A stretch of DNA of 64,000 nt, taken from contig NC_023065.1 of the NCBI RefSeq assembly GCF_000513295.1, positions 1,426,001-1,490,000 of the forward strand. Reading direction: 5' to 3'. The notes under the pieces were generated by a model, which was given only the letters and a program-made list of their open reading frames with translations, was not told where the DNA came from and did no database searches. A program made the position numbers and the translations under genes. Below, in pieces: positions 17,627-27,538 of this stretch (within the stretch, counting starts at the first letter, position 1; every line of letters starts with the position of its first letter). Source of the DNA: Magnetospirillum gryphiswaldense MSR-1 v2. GTDB lineage: Bacteria; Pseudomonadota; Alphaproteobacteria; Rhodospirillales; Magnetospirillaceae.

Positions 17627-18226
17627 TTACTCCTTGCCCTTGGCGTCTTGTTCGTCTTCCAAAGCTTCGTGCACCGGCTTGTGGGCAATGCCCTTGTGGC
17701 AATCGATGCAGGTCTGACCCTCTTCCTGCGCATTTTCATGCTGCTTGCGCGCCCGCTGCTTCTGCTTGTCCGGGTTCATCTGGTCGAAGGCATGGCAGTT
17801 GCGGCATTCACGCGAATCGCTGCCCTTCATGCGCGCCCATTCGCGCTTGGCCATTTGCAGGCGCTTGGCGTCGAACTTCTCCGGCGTCGACACCGAGCCC
17901 AGTACCTTGTGGTACAGCTCGTTGGAGGCCTGGATCTTGCGCGCCACCTTGTGCACCCAATCCTTGGGCACATGGCAGTCAGGGCAGCCGGCGCGGACGC
18001 CGGAACGGTTGGTGTAGTGAATGGTCTTCACATACTCTTGGTATACGTTGTCCTTCATTTCATGGCACGAAATGCAGAACTCCATGGTATTGGTGGCTTC
18101 CATGGCGGTATTGAACGCGCCCCAGAAGACGATGCCGCCGATGAAAATAACCGCCGCCCCGAACAGGGACGCCCCCAGTATTTTCATTTTGGACAGCCGG
18201 CTGAACAGTGACTGATTGGAAGCCAT
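17627..18226 (-). CDS. nirT: NirT/NapC-family tetraheme quinol dehydrogenase
   Basis: A 199-residue protein with one N-terminal membrane anchor (residues about 15-38) and four heme motifs: CISCH, CPDCH, CRNCH and CIDCH. Such proteins oxidise quinol and pass electrons to periplasmic cytochromes. As first gene of the nir operon, diverging from nirS, it is called nirT. A TTGTC-CAAC-GTCAA site lies about 80 bases upstream. Confidence 0.93.
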   Translation of the reverse strand: MASNQSLFSRLSKMKILGASLFGAAVIFIGGIVFWGAFNTAMEATNTMEFCISCHEMKDNVYQEYVKTIHYTNRSGVRAGCPDCHVPKDWVHKVARKIQASNELYHKVLGSVSTPEKFDAKRLQMAKREWARMKGSDSRECRNCHAFDQMNPDKQKQRARKQHENAQEEGQTCIDCHKGIAHKPVHEALEDEQDAKGKE

Positions 18227-18299
18227 GGCTTTAACCCCGAGGGTCTCCTTTTATTCCGGCATTTTATGGCGCTTGTATCACGCCCCCCTGGACCAGGAC

Positions 18300-18313
18300 T
18301 TGACGTTGGACAA
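18300..18313 (-). promoter_or_regulatory. DNR/NnrR-like box for the nirT operon
   Basis: TTGACGTTGGACAA on the plus strand (TTGTC-CAAC-GTCAA on the minus). Its centre is 80 bases upstream of the nirT ATG, leaving room for a start site about 41 bases downstream of the centre and a 39-base leader. Confidence 0.6.
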
Positions 18314-18373
18314 ACCGTCACCACCAATCCCGGCCAGTGCCCAGACCCTATCCCGACCCGCCTGTTGGACTTT

Positions 18374-18387
18374 GTGACATTGGTCAA
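18374..18387. promoter_or_regulatory. DNR/NnrR-like box (middle of nirT/nirS region)
   Basis: GTGACATTGGTCAA: nine of ten positions of TTGAC-N4-GTCAA. Its place midway between the two genes could serve either. Confidence 0.55.
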
Positions 18388-18393
18388 TTTGGC

Positions 18394-18407
18394 TTTGACG
18401 CATCAAA
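18394..18407. promoter_or_regulatory. Fnr-like palindrome TTTGA-CGCA-TCAAA
   Basis: A perfect 5+4+5 inverted repeat with the geometry of an Fnr site but shifted bases (TTTGA rather than TTGAT). It is an accessory candidate only. Confidence 0.35.
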
Positions 18408-18446
18408 TGCTGATGTTCGTCTGCCGATGACTTTTCGATCGCCTAT

Positions 18447-18460
18447 TTGACTTTGGTTAA
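18447..18460 (+). promoter_or_regulatory. DNR/NnrR-like box for nirS
   Basis: TTGACTTTGGTTAA: TTGAC-N4-GTTAA, one mismatch from the ideal. The centre is 103 bases upstream of the nirS ATG, which fits a start site near 18495. Confidence 0.65.
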
Positions 18461-18553
18461 AGTCGCTGGCCGACCAAGCGCCCAAGGTGGCCCCACTCGA
18501 TACGCCGTGCTCTCAAAGGGGGGAGCGGAGCGATCATTATCAAGTGGAGGTAA

Positions 18554-20179
<1,626 letters not shown>

Positions 20180-20199
20180 ACCCCTCCTTGTAGCCTTGC

Positions 20200-20236
20200 C
20201 CCCCCGAAGAGCCTGTCTCTTCGGGGGGCTTTTTTT
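20200..20236 (+). terminator. Rho-independent terminator after nirS
   Basis: A perfect 12-bp stem (CCCCCCGAAGAG and CTCTTCGGGGGG) with a 5-base loop, then C and seven T. It isolates nirS from the regulator genes. Confidence 0.93.
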
Positions 20237-20239
20237 GGC

Positions 20240-20253
20240 CTGACCAAAGTCAA
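20240..20253 (+). promoter_or_regulatory. DNR/NnrR-like box before the regulator pair
   Basis: CTGACCAAAGTCAA: nine of ten positions of TTGAC-N4-GTCAA. A start site about 41 bases downstream of its centre would fall near 20288, before the GTG at 20321, suggesting auto- or cross-regulation. Confidence 0.6.
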
Positions 20254-20320
20254 GGGACCCATGCCGCCGCCGGTTCAGTCTGCTCCCTTATCGGGGATAC
20301 GGGTTGCGGGGGTAACTGAC

Positions 20321-21031
20321 GTGCTGGCCGATGCGATTGCAGCCTTGAAAAGCCACCAGGTCTTCGGCGTGTTGCCCGAAGACGACCTGGCCGGCCTGTT
20401 GGACGATCCGCCCTGGCGCCATTTCGGCCCCGGCGAATGTCTGTTCCGTCAGGGCGATCCGGCCAACCGCCTGTACCTGCTGATGGCCGGACAGGTGGAA
20501 CTGGCCATGCTGCGCCCCGGCTGCTCGCCGGAAATTCTCTCCCATCTGTCGCCCGGCGCCGCCATCGGCGCCGATTCCCTGATCCCCGGCAATCGTCATG
20601 CCGCCACCGCTCAGACGGTGGGGGAATGCCGGGCGGCGGTCCTGCACGGCGCCCGGCTGGTGGGCTTTTTGGACACTCATTTCGACCTGACGCTGGCGAT
20701 GATCGCCGAAATGGCCGGCAGCCTGCACGGTCTGGTCAAGGAAATCACCGAACTCAAGCTGCAATCCACCACCGAGCGGCTGGCCAGCTATCTGGCCGGA
20801 CTGGCGGCGGGCCACCGCGGCGGCGCCATTGAAGTCAGGCTGCCGTGCGAAAAGCGCCTGCTGGCCGAACGCCTGGGCATGGAGCCGGCGACGCTGTCGC
20901 GGGCCTTCGCCAAGCTGCGGGAAATCGGGGTGGAAACCGGGCGCGGCGACCGCGTGGCCATCAATGATCTGGCCGAGCTGCGCCATCTGTGCGAGGCGCT
21001 GGACATGCCCGCCGACGGAGAGATGTCATGA
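20321..21031 (+). CDS. Crp/Fnr-family regulator, DNR/NnrR-like
   Basis: A 236-residue protein: cyclic-nucleotide-binding fold (FRQGDPANRLYLLMAGQVEL), long dimer helix and C-terminal winged helix (LLAERLGMEPATLSRAFAKLREIGV). No N-terminal cysteine cluster is present, as in heme-binding NO sensors of the DNR type. The recognition helix reads PATLSR, with Ala where many Fnr relatives have Glu. I use the GTG at 20321, preceded by GCGGGGG, because the upstream in-frame ATG (20261) lies only seven bases after the DNR-like box and before the expected transcript start. Beside nirS it is the likely regulator of the nir genes. Confidence 0.85.
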   Translation: MLADAIAALKSHQVFGVLPEDDLAGLLDDPPWRHFGPGECLFRQGDPANRLYLLMAGQVELAMLRPGCSPEILSHLSPGAAIGADSLIPGNRHAATAQTVGECRAAVLHGARLVGFLDTHFDLTLAMIAEMAGSLHGLVKEITELKLQSTTERLASYLAGLAAGHRGGAIEVRLPCEKRLLAERLGMEPATLSRAFAKLREIGVETGRGDRVAINDLAELRHLCEALDMPADGEMS

Positions 21032-21792
21032 CCTGCCCCTGCCGCACCCTCTGTCTGGTGCCCAAGCCGGAATGCACCAAGGCGCAAAGTCAGTTGCCGC
21101 GCCACCGTGCCGCCGGCCCCATGCTGGCCAAGCAGGTGATGGCGCTGCCTTTGTTCGATGGGCTGGAACACGACATCCTGGAACGGCTGATGGCCGATTC
21201 GACCGCGCTGACCTTGGAACGCCGCTCGTTGCTGTTTTCCGCCGGCGCCGTCGCCGATTGCTTTTACATCGTCTTGGACGGTCAGGTGAAGCTGTCGGCC
21301 CTGACGCCCGACGGGCGCGAAAGCATCGTCGAGGTTTTCACCCCGGTGTCGTCGTTCGGCGAGGCGGCCATGCTGTCCATGGGCGTCTTTCCCCTGCATG
21401 CCGAGGTGATCGAGGACGCCACCATTATCCGTGTCGGCCGCCGTGCCTTCGTCGCCACCTTGCGCTCGGACCCGGTGGTGGGATACCGCATGCTCGCCGG
21501 CATGTGCCGCTGGCATCAACGGCTAAGCTCGGAAATCCGCCATTTGAAGGAAATCCCGCCATGGCAGCGGGTGGCCGAGTTCCTGCTGGCCCTGACCGAC
21601 ACCCGTCAGGGCCAGGCGGTGGTCGCCCTGCCCTTCAACAAGGAAATCCTGGCCAGCCGGGTCGGCATCCGCCGCGAAAGCCTGTCGCGGGTGCTGGCCC
21701 GGCTGCGCGACATGGGGGTGCGGACCGAGGGCAATTCTGTCCGCATCGACGACGTGGCCAGCCTGCGCCAGCGCTGCGATCTGCTTCAATAG
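21028..21792 (+). CDS. Crp/Fnr-family regulator with N-terminal cysteines
   Basis: A 254-residue protein whose ATG overlaps the preceding stop (ATGA). The sensor fold (SAGAVADCFYIVLDGQVKLSAL) and winged helix (ILASRVGIRRESLSRVLARLRDMGV) are clear; the recognition helix keeps the Fnr-type E-x-x-S-R. The N-terminus has C3, C5, C9 and C16, and C78 lies in the sensor domain. The Fnr 4Fe-4S spacing (C-x2-C-x5-C plus a central Cys) is not matched exactly, so oxygen, redox or metal sensing is possible but unproven. Confidence 0.85.
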   Translation: MTCPCRTLCLVPKPECTKAQSQLPRHRAAGPMLAKQVMALPLFDGLEHDILERLMADSTALTLERRSLLFSAGAVADCFYIVLDGQVKLSALTPDGRESIVEVFTPVSSFGEAAMLSMGVFPLHAEVIEDATIIRVGRRAFVATLRSDPVVGYRMLAGMCRWHQRLSSEIRHLKEIPPWQRVAEFLLALTDTRQGQAVVALPFNKEILASRVGIRRESLSRVLARLRDMGVRTEGNSVRIDDVASLRQRCDLLQ

Positions 21793-22199
21793 ACTTTCAG
21801 CCGCATGCGGTTGTGGCCCAGGCCGCAATATTCGTTGCAGCGCAACTCGACCTCGTCACCGGGTTGCGGGGTGATCTCCACCGCCTGCACCCGTCCGGGC
21901 ATCAGCAGCATCTCGTGTCCGTTCACCGCCACCGAATGCACCGAATCCTCCGCCATCAGCAGCAGACGATAGCTTTGACCGGCCTGTAATCGCACGGCGG
22001 GATAGAATTCAAAGCGTCTGACCAGCATGGGGATCTCGCCCGCCGGCGCATCCTCGCTGTAAAGACCAGCATAAGCGTGAACGCGGGCGGTGAAGGCAGT
22101 GGCCTCCACCACTTCGCCCAGATCGTCCTCGGGTTGACGCCATCCCGGCCACAGCAGAGCCAGGACGACGAAGGCGGCGATGGGCAGCGCGTTAATCAT
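21786..22199 (-). CDS. CuA-containing subunit II of a heme-copper oxidase/NO reductase-like complex
   Basis: A 137-residue protein with one N-terminal membrane helix (residues about 2-18) and a cupredoxin domain. The CuA ligands are visible: an early His in SVHSVAVNG and CNEYCGLGHNRM (Cys-x3-Cys-x3-His-x2-Met). It overlaps the end of the subunit I gene by eight bases. The very short periplasmic domain differs from aa3-type subunit II. It should pass electrons from a cytochrome c to the partner subunit. Confidence 0.88.
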   Translation of the reverse strand: MINALPIAAFVVLALLWPGWRQPEDDLGEVVEATAFTARVHAYAGLYSEDAPAGEIPMLVRRFEFYPAVRLQAGQSYRLLLMAEDSVHSVAVNGHEMLLMPGRVQAVEITPQPGDEVELRCNEYCGLGHNRMRLKVY

Positions 22200-23442
22200 G
22201 ACGCACCAGCCGGGCCAGCACATGGCCGACAAACAGCACCCCGCCCAGCACGGCGATGGTGCCGCCCAGGCCCACCACCCCCATGGACACCAGCTTGAAG
22301 ACGCTGTCCAATCCCTGCTCCACCCCCGCCGTCTTGCGCGCCACCCCGGCCAGCCCGGCCAGATAGAAGCCCAGGGCGTGCAACAGCTGACCGCCGCCAT
22401 AAAGGCCGATCTGCCAGCGCACCAGCCGCAGCGATGGCGCCGCCCGGCCCAAGGCCGGCAGCAGCACCACATGGATCACCCCCATCAGCGCCACGTTCAC
22501 GCCGCCGATCATGGCGTGGTAATGGCTGGGCGTGCGGGTGTCGCCGGCGCCCAGGGCGAAACCGGCCATGCCGCCCAAGACGAAGACCAGCCACGACGCC
22601 CACAGCGCCAGACCGGCGATCCCGCCCACCCGGCGGCGGTGCCACAGCATATCCGCCGCCACCAGGATCGGCGGTAACGGCAGCAGATACCACAGCATGT
22701 CGGTATAGGCCTGACGCCAGGACAGCCCCAGCGGATCGAGACGGAGCTCGATGACCAAAGCCGCCACCGTCCCCGCCGCCAGCAAGGCGAAGGCCAGACG
22801 GGACAGCGGGGTGGATCCGCCACCGGCCAGACGCCGCCACGCCCACATGATCAGCCCGGTATTGACGAATTGCAGCACATGGCCGCCACCCCAGAACAGC
22901 CGCTCATAGCGGAAGGCCGCATCGAGGTCGGAGGGCAGCCGCAAGACGGCGATGGCGAAGCAGATCAGGGCAACCGCATATGCAAATGCCATGGCAGGTA
23001 TATCGTTGCCAGGACGAAACAAAGCGCAGGCGATGCCAGTGGCGATCAGCCCCAATCCCGCCAGATAGAGCGGGTGGTCGAGCACCGGGACATAATTGTT
23101 AAGCGACGCCTCGCCCCAGCCGGCCAGGGTGACCACCAGCAAAAGCGCGCAGCCGGTGATGGTCAGCCCCACCCCGACCAGCCCGGGCAGCGGCGCGGCG
23201 CGGCCTTGCGCCGATGCCGCCGCCAGCATGGCCAACAGCCAGACCTGGAAGGAAAACACCACATGGGTGACCAGCGCCTTGTGGAAAAAATCCGGCCCCG
23301 ACGGCAGCCAATCCTGCACGCCCGGCGTTCGCGCCAGGGCCAAGCCCAGGGCCAAGCCGCCGGCCACCGCCAGGGCAGCGACCGAAACAAGCAGCCACAG
23401 GCGCAATTCCAGAAGGCGCAAATGATTTTGTTGCAGATGCAT
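22192..23442 (-). CDS. Divergent heme-copper oxidase subunit I (candidate NO reductase)
   Basis: A polytopic protein of about 416 residues with around twelve membrane helices. Counting from the ATG at 23442, heme ligand candidates are H60 (helix II) and H307/H309 (SHYHAMIGGVNVALMG, helix X); H188 in FWGGGHVLQF is the helix VI metal ligand. The His-His pair expected in helix VII is missing: that helix reads WRQAYTDMLWYLLPLPP. Noncanonical heme-copper families with altered metal sites are proposed NO reductases, and the location beside nirS and DNR-like genes supports that role, but substrate is inference. In-frame ATGs at 23472 and 23478 are alternative starts. Confidence 0.8.
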   Translation of the reverse strand: MHLQQNHLRLLELRLWLLVSVAALAVAGGLALGLALARTPGVQDWLPSGPDFFHKALVTHVVFSFQVWLLAMLAAASAQGRAAPLPGLVGVGLTITGCALLLVVTLAGWGEASLNNYVPVLDHPLYLAGLGLIATGIACALFRPGNDIPAMAFAYAVALICFAIAVLRLPSDLDAAFRYERLFWGGGHVLQFVNTGLIMWAWRRLAGGGSTPLSRLAFALLAAGTVAALVIELRLDPLGLSWRQAYTDMLWYLLPLPPILVAADMLWHRRRVGGIAGLALWASWLVFVLGGMAGFALGAGDTRTPSHYHAMIGGVNVALMGVIHVVLLPALGRAAPSLRLVRWQIGLYGGGQLLHALGFYLAGLAGVARKTAGVEQGLDSVFKLVSMGVVGLGGTIAVLGGVLFVGHVLARLVRHD

Positions 23443-23830
23443 CGACTTGGCTGGCAAGGGACCCCTCCCCATATGCATCAAACATATGGCTGTTACCGAT
23501 GGGGTTTTCCAGGGCAAGGATTTGATTTCATCACCGCAACACAACGGCAACACTAGAACATGTAATTATTCTTCTTTTTCACTTCGACTAACCTTAATCT
23601 TTATTAAAAGATTTCGAATTGTAACGAATTGTACAGTTTCATTACTGATTCCAGCAGAAAATAACCGGCATTTTTTGCCAAGTCTCGTTTGACAACCGCT
23701 CGCAGCCGTGCCCTTAATATCGGCAAAAGTAGATGGGTGCCTTGCGAAAACCGCATGGCCCCCATCAGGAACCCCAGCGCTTTCGACCATTATGGCCGAA
23801 GGGCGGGCGGGTAACCCCTGGGAGGCAGGC
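23443..23830. other. Intergenic region between the subunit I gene and livG, with an AT-rich patch
   Basis: No gene is seen in these 388 bases. The part from about 23560 to 23700 is strikingly AT-rich for this genome. It contains a direct repeat CGAATTGTA at 23615-23623 and 23625-23633 (10-base spacing) and TTGACA at 23689-23694 with a TAATAT at 23715 (spacing 20, so a poor sigma-70 match). It must carry the promoters of the two diverging genes; I cannot define them. Confidence 0.5.
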
Positions 23831-24595
23831 ATGGGTGACGATTTCATCGTCGAGACAAAGAATCTGACGAAGGAATTCAAAGGGTTCGTGGCGGTTTCCG
23901 ACGTCAACCTGAAGGTTCGGCGTCATACCATTCACGCGTTGATCGGTCCCAATGGGGCGGGCAAGACCACCTGCTTCAACCTGATCACCAAATTCCTGCC
24001 GCTGTCGCGCGGCACCATCACGCTCAATGGCCGCGACATCACCAACACCGCGCCCGCCGACATCGCGCGGTTGGGCATGGTGCGCAGCTTTCAGATTTCC
24101 GCCGTGTTCGGCCATCTGACCGCGCTGGAAAACGTGCGCGTGGCCTTGCAGCGCAAACTCGGCACCTCGTTCCAGTTCTGGAAATCAGACAAGTCGCTGG
24201 CCGAACTCAACGACCGCGCCGAAGAACTTCTGGTCGATGTGGGCGTACAGGAATACCGCGATATTCCCGCTGGTGAATTGTCCTATGGCCGGAAGCGCGC
24301 CTTGGAAATCGCCACCACCTTGGCGCTGGACCCGGAAATGCTGCTGCTGGACGAACCCATGGCCGGCATGGGCACCGAGGACGTGGCCCGCACCGCCGAG
24401 TTGATCAAGCGGGTGTCCAAGGACCGCACCATCTTGATGGTGGAACATAATCTGTCGGTGGTCGCCGACCTGTCCGACACCATCACGGTGCTGAAACTGG
24501 GCAAGGTGCTGGCGGAAGGCCCCTACAGCGAAATCTCGCAAAATCCGGAAGTGATCGAGGCTTACATGGGACACGGAGTGGGCAGCCATGCGTAA
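23831..24595 (+). CDS. livG: Branched-chain amino acid-type ABC transporter ATPase (LivG)
   Basis: A 254-residue ATPase: Walker A GPNGAGKTT, LSYGRKRALEIA as signature region and LLLDEPMAGM as Walker B, with the long C-terminal extension of LivG. The ATG at 23831 follows GGGAGGCAGGC; the frame is open further upstream. It overlaps livF by eight bases. Substrate is unknown within the branched-chain amino acid, amide or urea uptake group. Confidence 0.92.
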   Translation: MGDDFIVETKNLTKEFKGFVAVSDVNLKVRRHTIHALIGPNGAGKTTCFNLITKFLPLSRGTITLNGRDITNTAPADIARLGMVRSFQISAVFGHLTALENVRVALQRKLGTSFQFWKSDKSLAELNDRAEELLVDVGVQEYRDIPAGELSYGRKRALEIATTLALDPEMLLLDEPMAGMGTEDVARTAELIKRVSKDRTILMVEHNLSVVADLSDTITVLKLGKVLAEGPYSEISQNPEVIEAYMGHGVGSHA

Positions 24596-25301
24596 CGACA
24601 GCGGCGCTTTGCTGAAGGTCGACGGACTGGAAGCCTGGTACGGCGAATCCCACATCCTGCACGGCATGAAGTTCGACGTGCATCAGGGCGAAGTGGTCAC
24701 CCTTTTGGGCCGCAACGGCGCCGGCAAGTCCACCACCATGCGCTCGATCATGGGCATGGTGGCCAAGCGCAAGGGCTCGGTCAGTTTCGACGGCACCGAG
24801 ACCATCGCCATGAATTCCAACAAGATCGCGCGGTTGGGCGTCGCCCTGTGCCCCGAGGAACGCGGCATCTTCGCCTCGTTGAACGTCAAGGAAAACATGG
24901 TACTGCCGCCGGTGGTCAAGCCGGGCGGCCTGCCGCTTTCCGAGGTCTACGAACTGTTCCCGCGGCTGGCCGAACGCGCCAACAGCCAGGGCACCAAGCT
25001 GTCGGGCGGCGAACAGCAGATGCTGGCCATCGCCCGCATCCTGCGCACCGGCGCGACCATGCTTTTGCTGGACGAACCGACCGAGGGCCTGGCCCCGGTG
25101 ATCGTGCAGCACATCGGTGACATCATCCGCAAACTGAAGGAACGGGGATTCACCATCTTGCTGGTGGAACAGAACTTCCACTTCGCCGCCACCGTCGCCG
25201 ACCGCCATTACGTGGTCGAACATGGCCATGTCATCGACATGATTCCCAATGCCGACCTGCAAGCCAACATGGGCAAGCTCAAAGGCTATCTGGGTGTTTA
25301 G
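24588..25301 (+). CDS. livF: Branched-chain amino acid-type ABC transporter ATPase (LivF)
   Basis: A 237-residue ATPase: Walker A GRNGAGKST, signature KLSGGEQQMLAIARIL, Walker B MLLLDEPTEGLAP. LivF-type proteins lack the LivG extension. The start overlaps livG. Together they power the LivH/LivM permease encoded downstream. Confidence 0.93.
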   Translation: MRNDSGALLKVDGLEAWYGESHILHGMKFDVHQGEVVTLLGRNGAGKSTTMRSIMGMVAKRKGSVSFDGTETIAMNSNKIARLGVALCPEERGIFASLNVKENMVLPPVVKPGGLPLSEVYELFPRLAERANSQGTKLSGGEQQMLAIARILRTGATMLLLDEPTEGLAPVIVQHIGDIIRKLKERGFTILLVEQNFHFAATVADRHYVVEHGHVIDMIPNADLQANMGKLKGYLGV

Positions 25302-25345
25302 GACATTTCACAAGACTTAAATAAATCCAACGGGAGGACATCCAT

Positions 25346-26563
25346 ATGTTGAAGAAAGCTTTGATCGGTGCCGTCGCCCTGACCGCGCTCACCGCCGCGC
25401 AGGCGCAGGCGCAGTACAGCGAAAACAAGATCAAGATCGGCGTGCTGACCGATCTGTCGGGCACCTATTCCGACCTCGCCGGCAAGGGCGCGGTACTCGC
25501 CGCCCAGATGGCGGTGGAAGATTTCGGCGGCAAGGTCAATGGCGTGCCGGTGGAAATCGTCTCCGCCGACCACCAGAACAAGGCCGACATCGCCTCTTCC
25601 ATTGCCCGCAAGTGGTATGACGCCGAAGGCGTCGACGCCATCGCCGAACTGGTGACCACCGCCGCGGCCGTCGCCGTGCGCGAAGTGTCCAAGGAAAAGG
25701 GCAAGATCGATCTGGTCTCGGGCGCCGCTTCCACCCCGCTGACCAACGACAAGTGCTCGCCCACCGGCTTCCACTGGACCTACGACACCTATGCCCTGGC
25801 CAACGGCACCGCTAATGCGGTGGTCAAGACCGGCGGCAAGTCGTGGTACTTCCTGACCGCCGATTATGCTTTCGGCCACAACCTGCAAGCCCAGACCGAG
25901 CGCGTGGTCAAGGCCAATGGCGGCGAAGTCAAGGGCGCGGTCAAGCATCCGTTCCCCAATTCCGACTTCTCGTCCTTCCTGTTGCAGGCGCAAAGCTCGG
26001 GCGCCCAGATCATCGGTCTGGCCAATGCCGGTGCCGACACCATCAACGCCATCAAGCAGGCCAAGGAATTCGGCATCACCCAGGGCGGCCAGTCGCTGGC
26101 CGGTCTGCTGGTGTTCATCACCGACGTCCACTCGCTGGGCCTGGAAACCGCCCAGGGCATGATGCTGACCACCGGTTATTACTGGAACCGCGACGACGAA
26201 ACCCGCGCCTGGTCCAAGCGTTGGTCGGCCAAGATGGACGGCAAGATGCCCTCCATGGTCCATGCCGGCACCTATTCGTCGGTCATGCATTACCTGAAGG
26301 CCTTGGCCGCCGCCAAGACCGATGATGGCGTCAAGGTCGCCGACCAGATGCGCGCCTTGCCGATCAAGGATGCCTCGGGCTTCGCCGTTAACGGCAAGAT
26401 CCGCGCCGATGGCCGCATGGTCCACGACATGTATCTGGCCCAGGTGAAGAAGCCGTCCGAGTCCAAGGGCCCGTGGGATTACTACAACATCGTCCGCACC
26501 ATCCCCGGCGATGACGCCTACCAGCCGCTGGCCGAAAGCACCTGCGCCCTGGTCAAGAAGTAA
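25346..26563 (+). CDS. livK: Periplasmic binding protein of the Liv-type transporter
   Basis: A 405-residue protein with signal peptide MLKKALIGAVALTALTAAQA. KIKIGVLTDLSGTYSDLAGKGAVLAAQMAVEDFGG is the typical start of the leucine-binding fold, with VTTAAAVAVREV and DYAFGHNLQ further on. GGGAGG precedes the ATG. Related alphaproteobacterial proteins bind amino acids, amides or aromatic acids; the ligand cannot be read from sequence. Confidence 0.92.
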   Translation: MLKKALIGAVALTALTAAQAQAQYSENKIKIGVLTDLSGTYSDLAGKGAVLAAQMAVEDFGGKVNGVPVEIVSADHQNKADIASSIARKWYDAEGVDAIAELVTTAAAVAVREVSKEKGKIDLVSGAASTPLTNDKCSPTGFHWTYDTYALANGTANAVVKTGGKSWYFLTADYAFGHNLQAQTERVVKANGGEVKGAVKHPFPNSDFSSFLLQAQSSGAQIIGLANAGADTINAIKQAKEFGITQGGQSLAGLLVFITDVHSLGLETAQGMMLTTGYYWNRDDETRAWSKRWSAKMDGKMPSMVHAGTYSSVMHYLKALAAAKTDDGVKVADQMRALPIKDASGFAVNGKIRADGRMVHDMYLAQVKKPSESKGPWDYYNIVRTIPGDDAYQPLAESTCALVKK

Positions 26564-26579
26564 GTCTTTCGTCGTGAAA

Positions 26580-26603
26580 GGGGCGCTGCCACGGCGGCGC
26601 CCC
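26580..26603 (+). other. Intergenic hairpin between livK and livH
   Basis: GGGGCGC and GCGCCCC pair around a ten-base loop, without a T-tract. Hairpins after binding-protein genes often protect that message and lower expression of the permease genes downstream; this role is inferred. Confidence 0.6.
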
Positions 26604-26647
26604 GATCCGGCCGCTATCAGCCGTAAAACAAAAGAGACCAAGCCACC

Positions 26648-27535
26648 ATGATGACCTTGTTCGGCATTCCCACGGCCGCCCTGTTCGGCCAGCTGTTGCT
26701 GGGGCTGATCAACGGCGCCTTCTATGCCATGCTCAGCCTGGGGCTGGCGCTGATCTTCGGCCTGCTCAACATCATCAATTTCTCGCACGGGGCCCAGTAC
26801 ATGATGGGCGCCTTCGTCGCCTGGCTGGGCCTGACCTATCTGGGCGCCAATTACTGGGTCGCCCTGGCCCTGGCCCCGGTGATCGTCGCCGCCTTCGGCA
26901 TCGTGCTGGAACGCACCATGTTGTCGCGGCTTTACAAGCTGGACCATCTGTACGGCCTGCTGCTGACCTTCGGGCTGGCCCTGATCATCGAAGGCTTCTT
27001 CCGCCAGCTTTACGGTATTTCCGGCATGCCCTACGCCGTTCCCAAGGAACTGGCCGGCGGCTGGAACCTGGGCTTCATGTACCTGCCCATCTACCGCGCC
27101 TGGGTGGTGTTCGCCTCGCTGGTTCTGTGCGTCGGCACCTGGCTGTTGATCGAAAAGACCAAGCTGGGCGCCTATTTGCGCGCCGCCACTGAAAACCCGG
27201 CTTTGGTCCAGGCCTTCGGCATCAACGTCCCCGTCATGATCACCCTGACCTACGGGTTCGGCGTGGCGCTGGCCGCCTTCGCCGGCGTGCTGGCCGCCCC
27301 CATCTACTCGGTCAACCCGTTGATGGGCTCCAACCTGATCATCGTGGTGTTCGCCGTGGTGGTCATCGGCGGCATGGGCTCGATCATGGGCTCCATCGTC
27401 ACCGGCTTCATGCTGGGAATTCTGGAAGGCCTGACCAAGGTTGTCTACCCGGAAGCAGCCGGCACCGTGATCTTCATGGTCATGGTCATCGTGCTGCTGA
27501 TCAAGCCCGCCGGCCTGTTCGGCAAGGGAGCCTGA
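26648..27535 (+). CDS. livH: Liv-type ABC permease LivH
   Basis: A 295-residue membrane protein with about eight helices. GLINGAFYAMLSLGLALIFGLLNIINFSHGAQYMMGAF and VVIGGMGSIMGSIVTGFMLGILEG are LivH signatures. It pairs with LivM, which starts three bases after its stop. Confidence 0.93.
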   Translation: MMTLFGIPTAALFGQLLLGLINGAFYAMLSLGLALIFGLLNIINFSHGAQYMMGAFVAWLGLTYLGANYWVALALAPVIVAAFGIVLERTMLSRLYKLDHLYGLLLTFGLALIIEGFFRQLYGISGMPYAVPKELAGGWNLGFMYLPIYRAWVVFASLVLCVGTWLLIEKTKLGAYLRAATENPALVQAFGINVPVMITLTYGFGVALAAFAGVLAAPIYSVNPLMGSNLIIVVFAVVVIGGMGSIMGSIVTGFMLGILEGLTKVVYPEAAGTVIFMVMVIVLLIKPAGLFGKGA

Positions 27536-27538
27536 GAC

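Noticed and set aside
23463-23487. CATATG repeated around CATCAAA near the subunit I start, considered as an Fnr site
   Set aside because: The half-sites do not match TTGAY-N4-RTCAA, and the position is within the possible 5' end of the coding region.
23534-23547. TTTGATTTCATCAC considered as an Fnr box for the subunit I gene
   Set aside because: The spacer is three bases instead of four, so the two halves are out of register.
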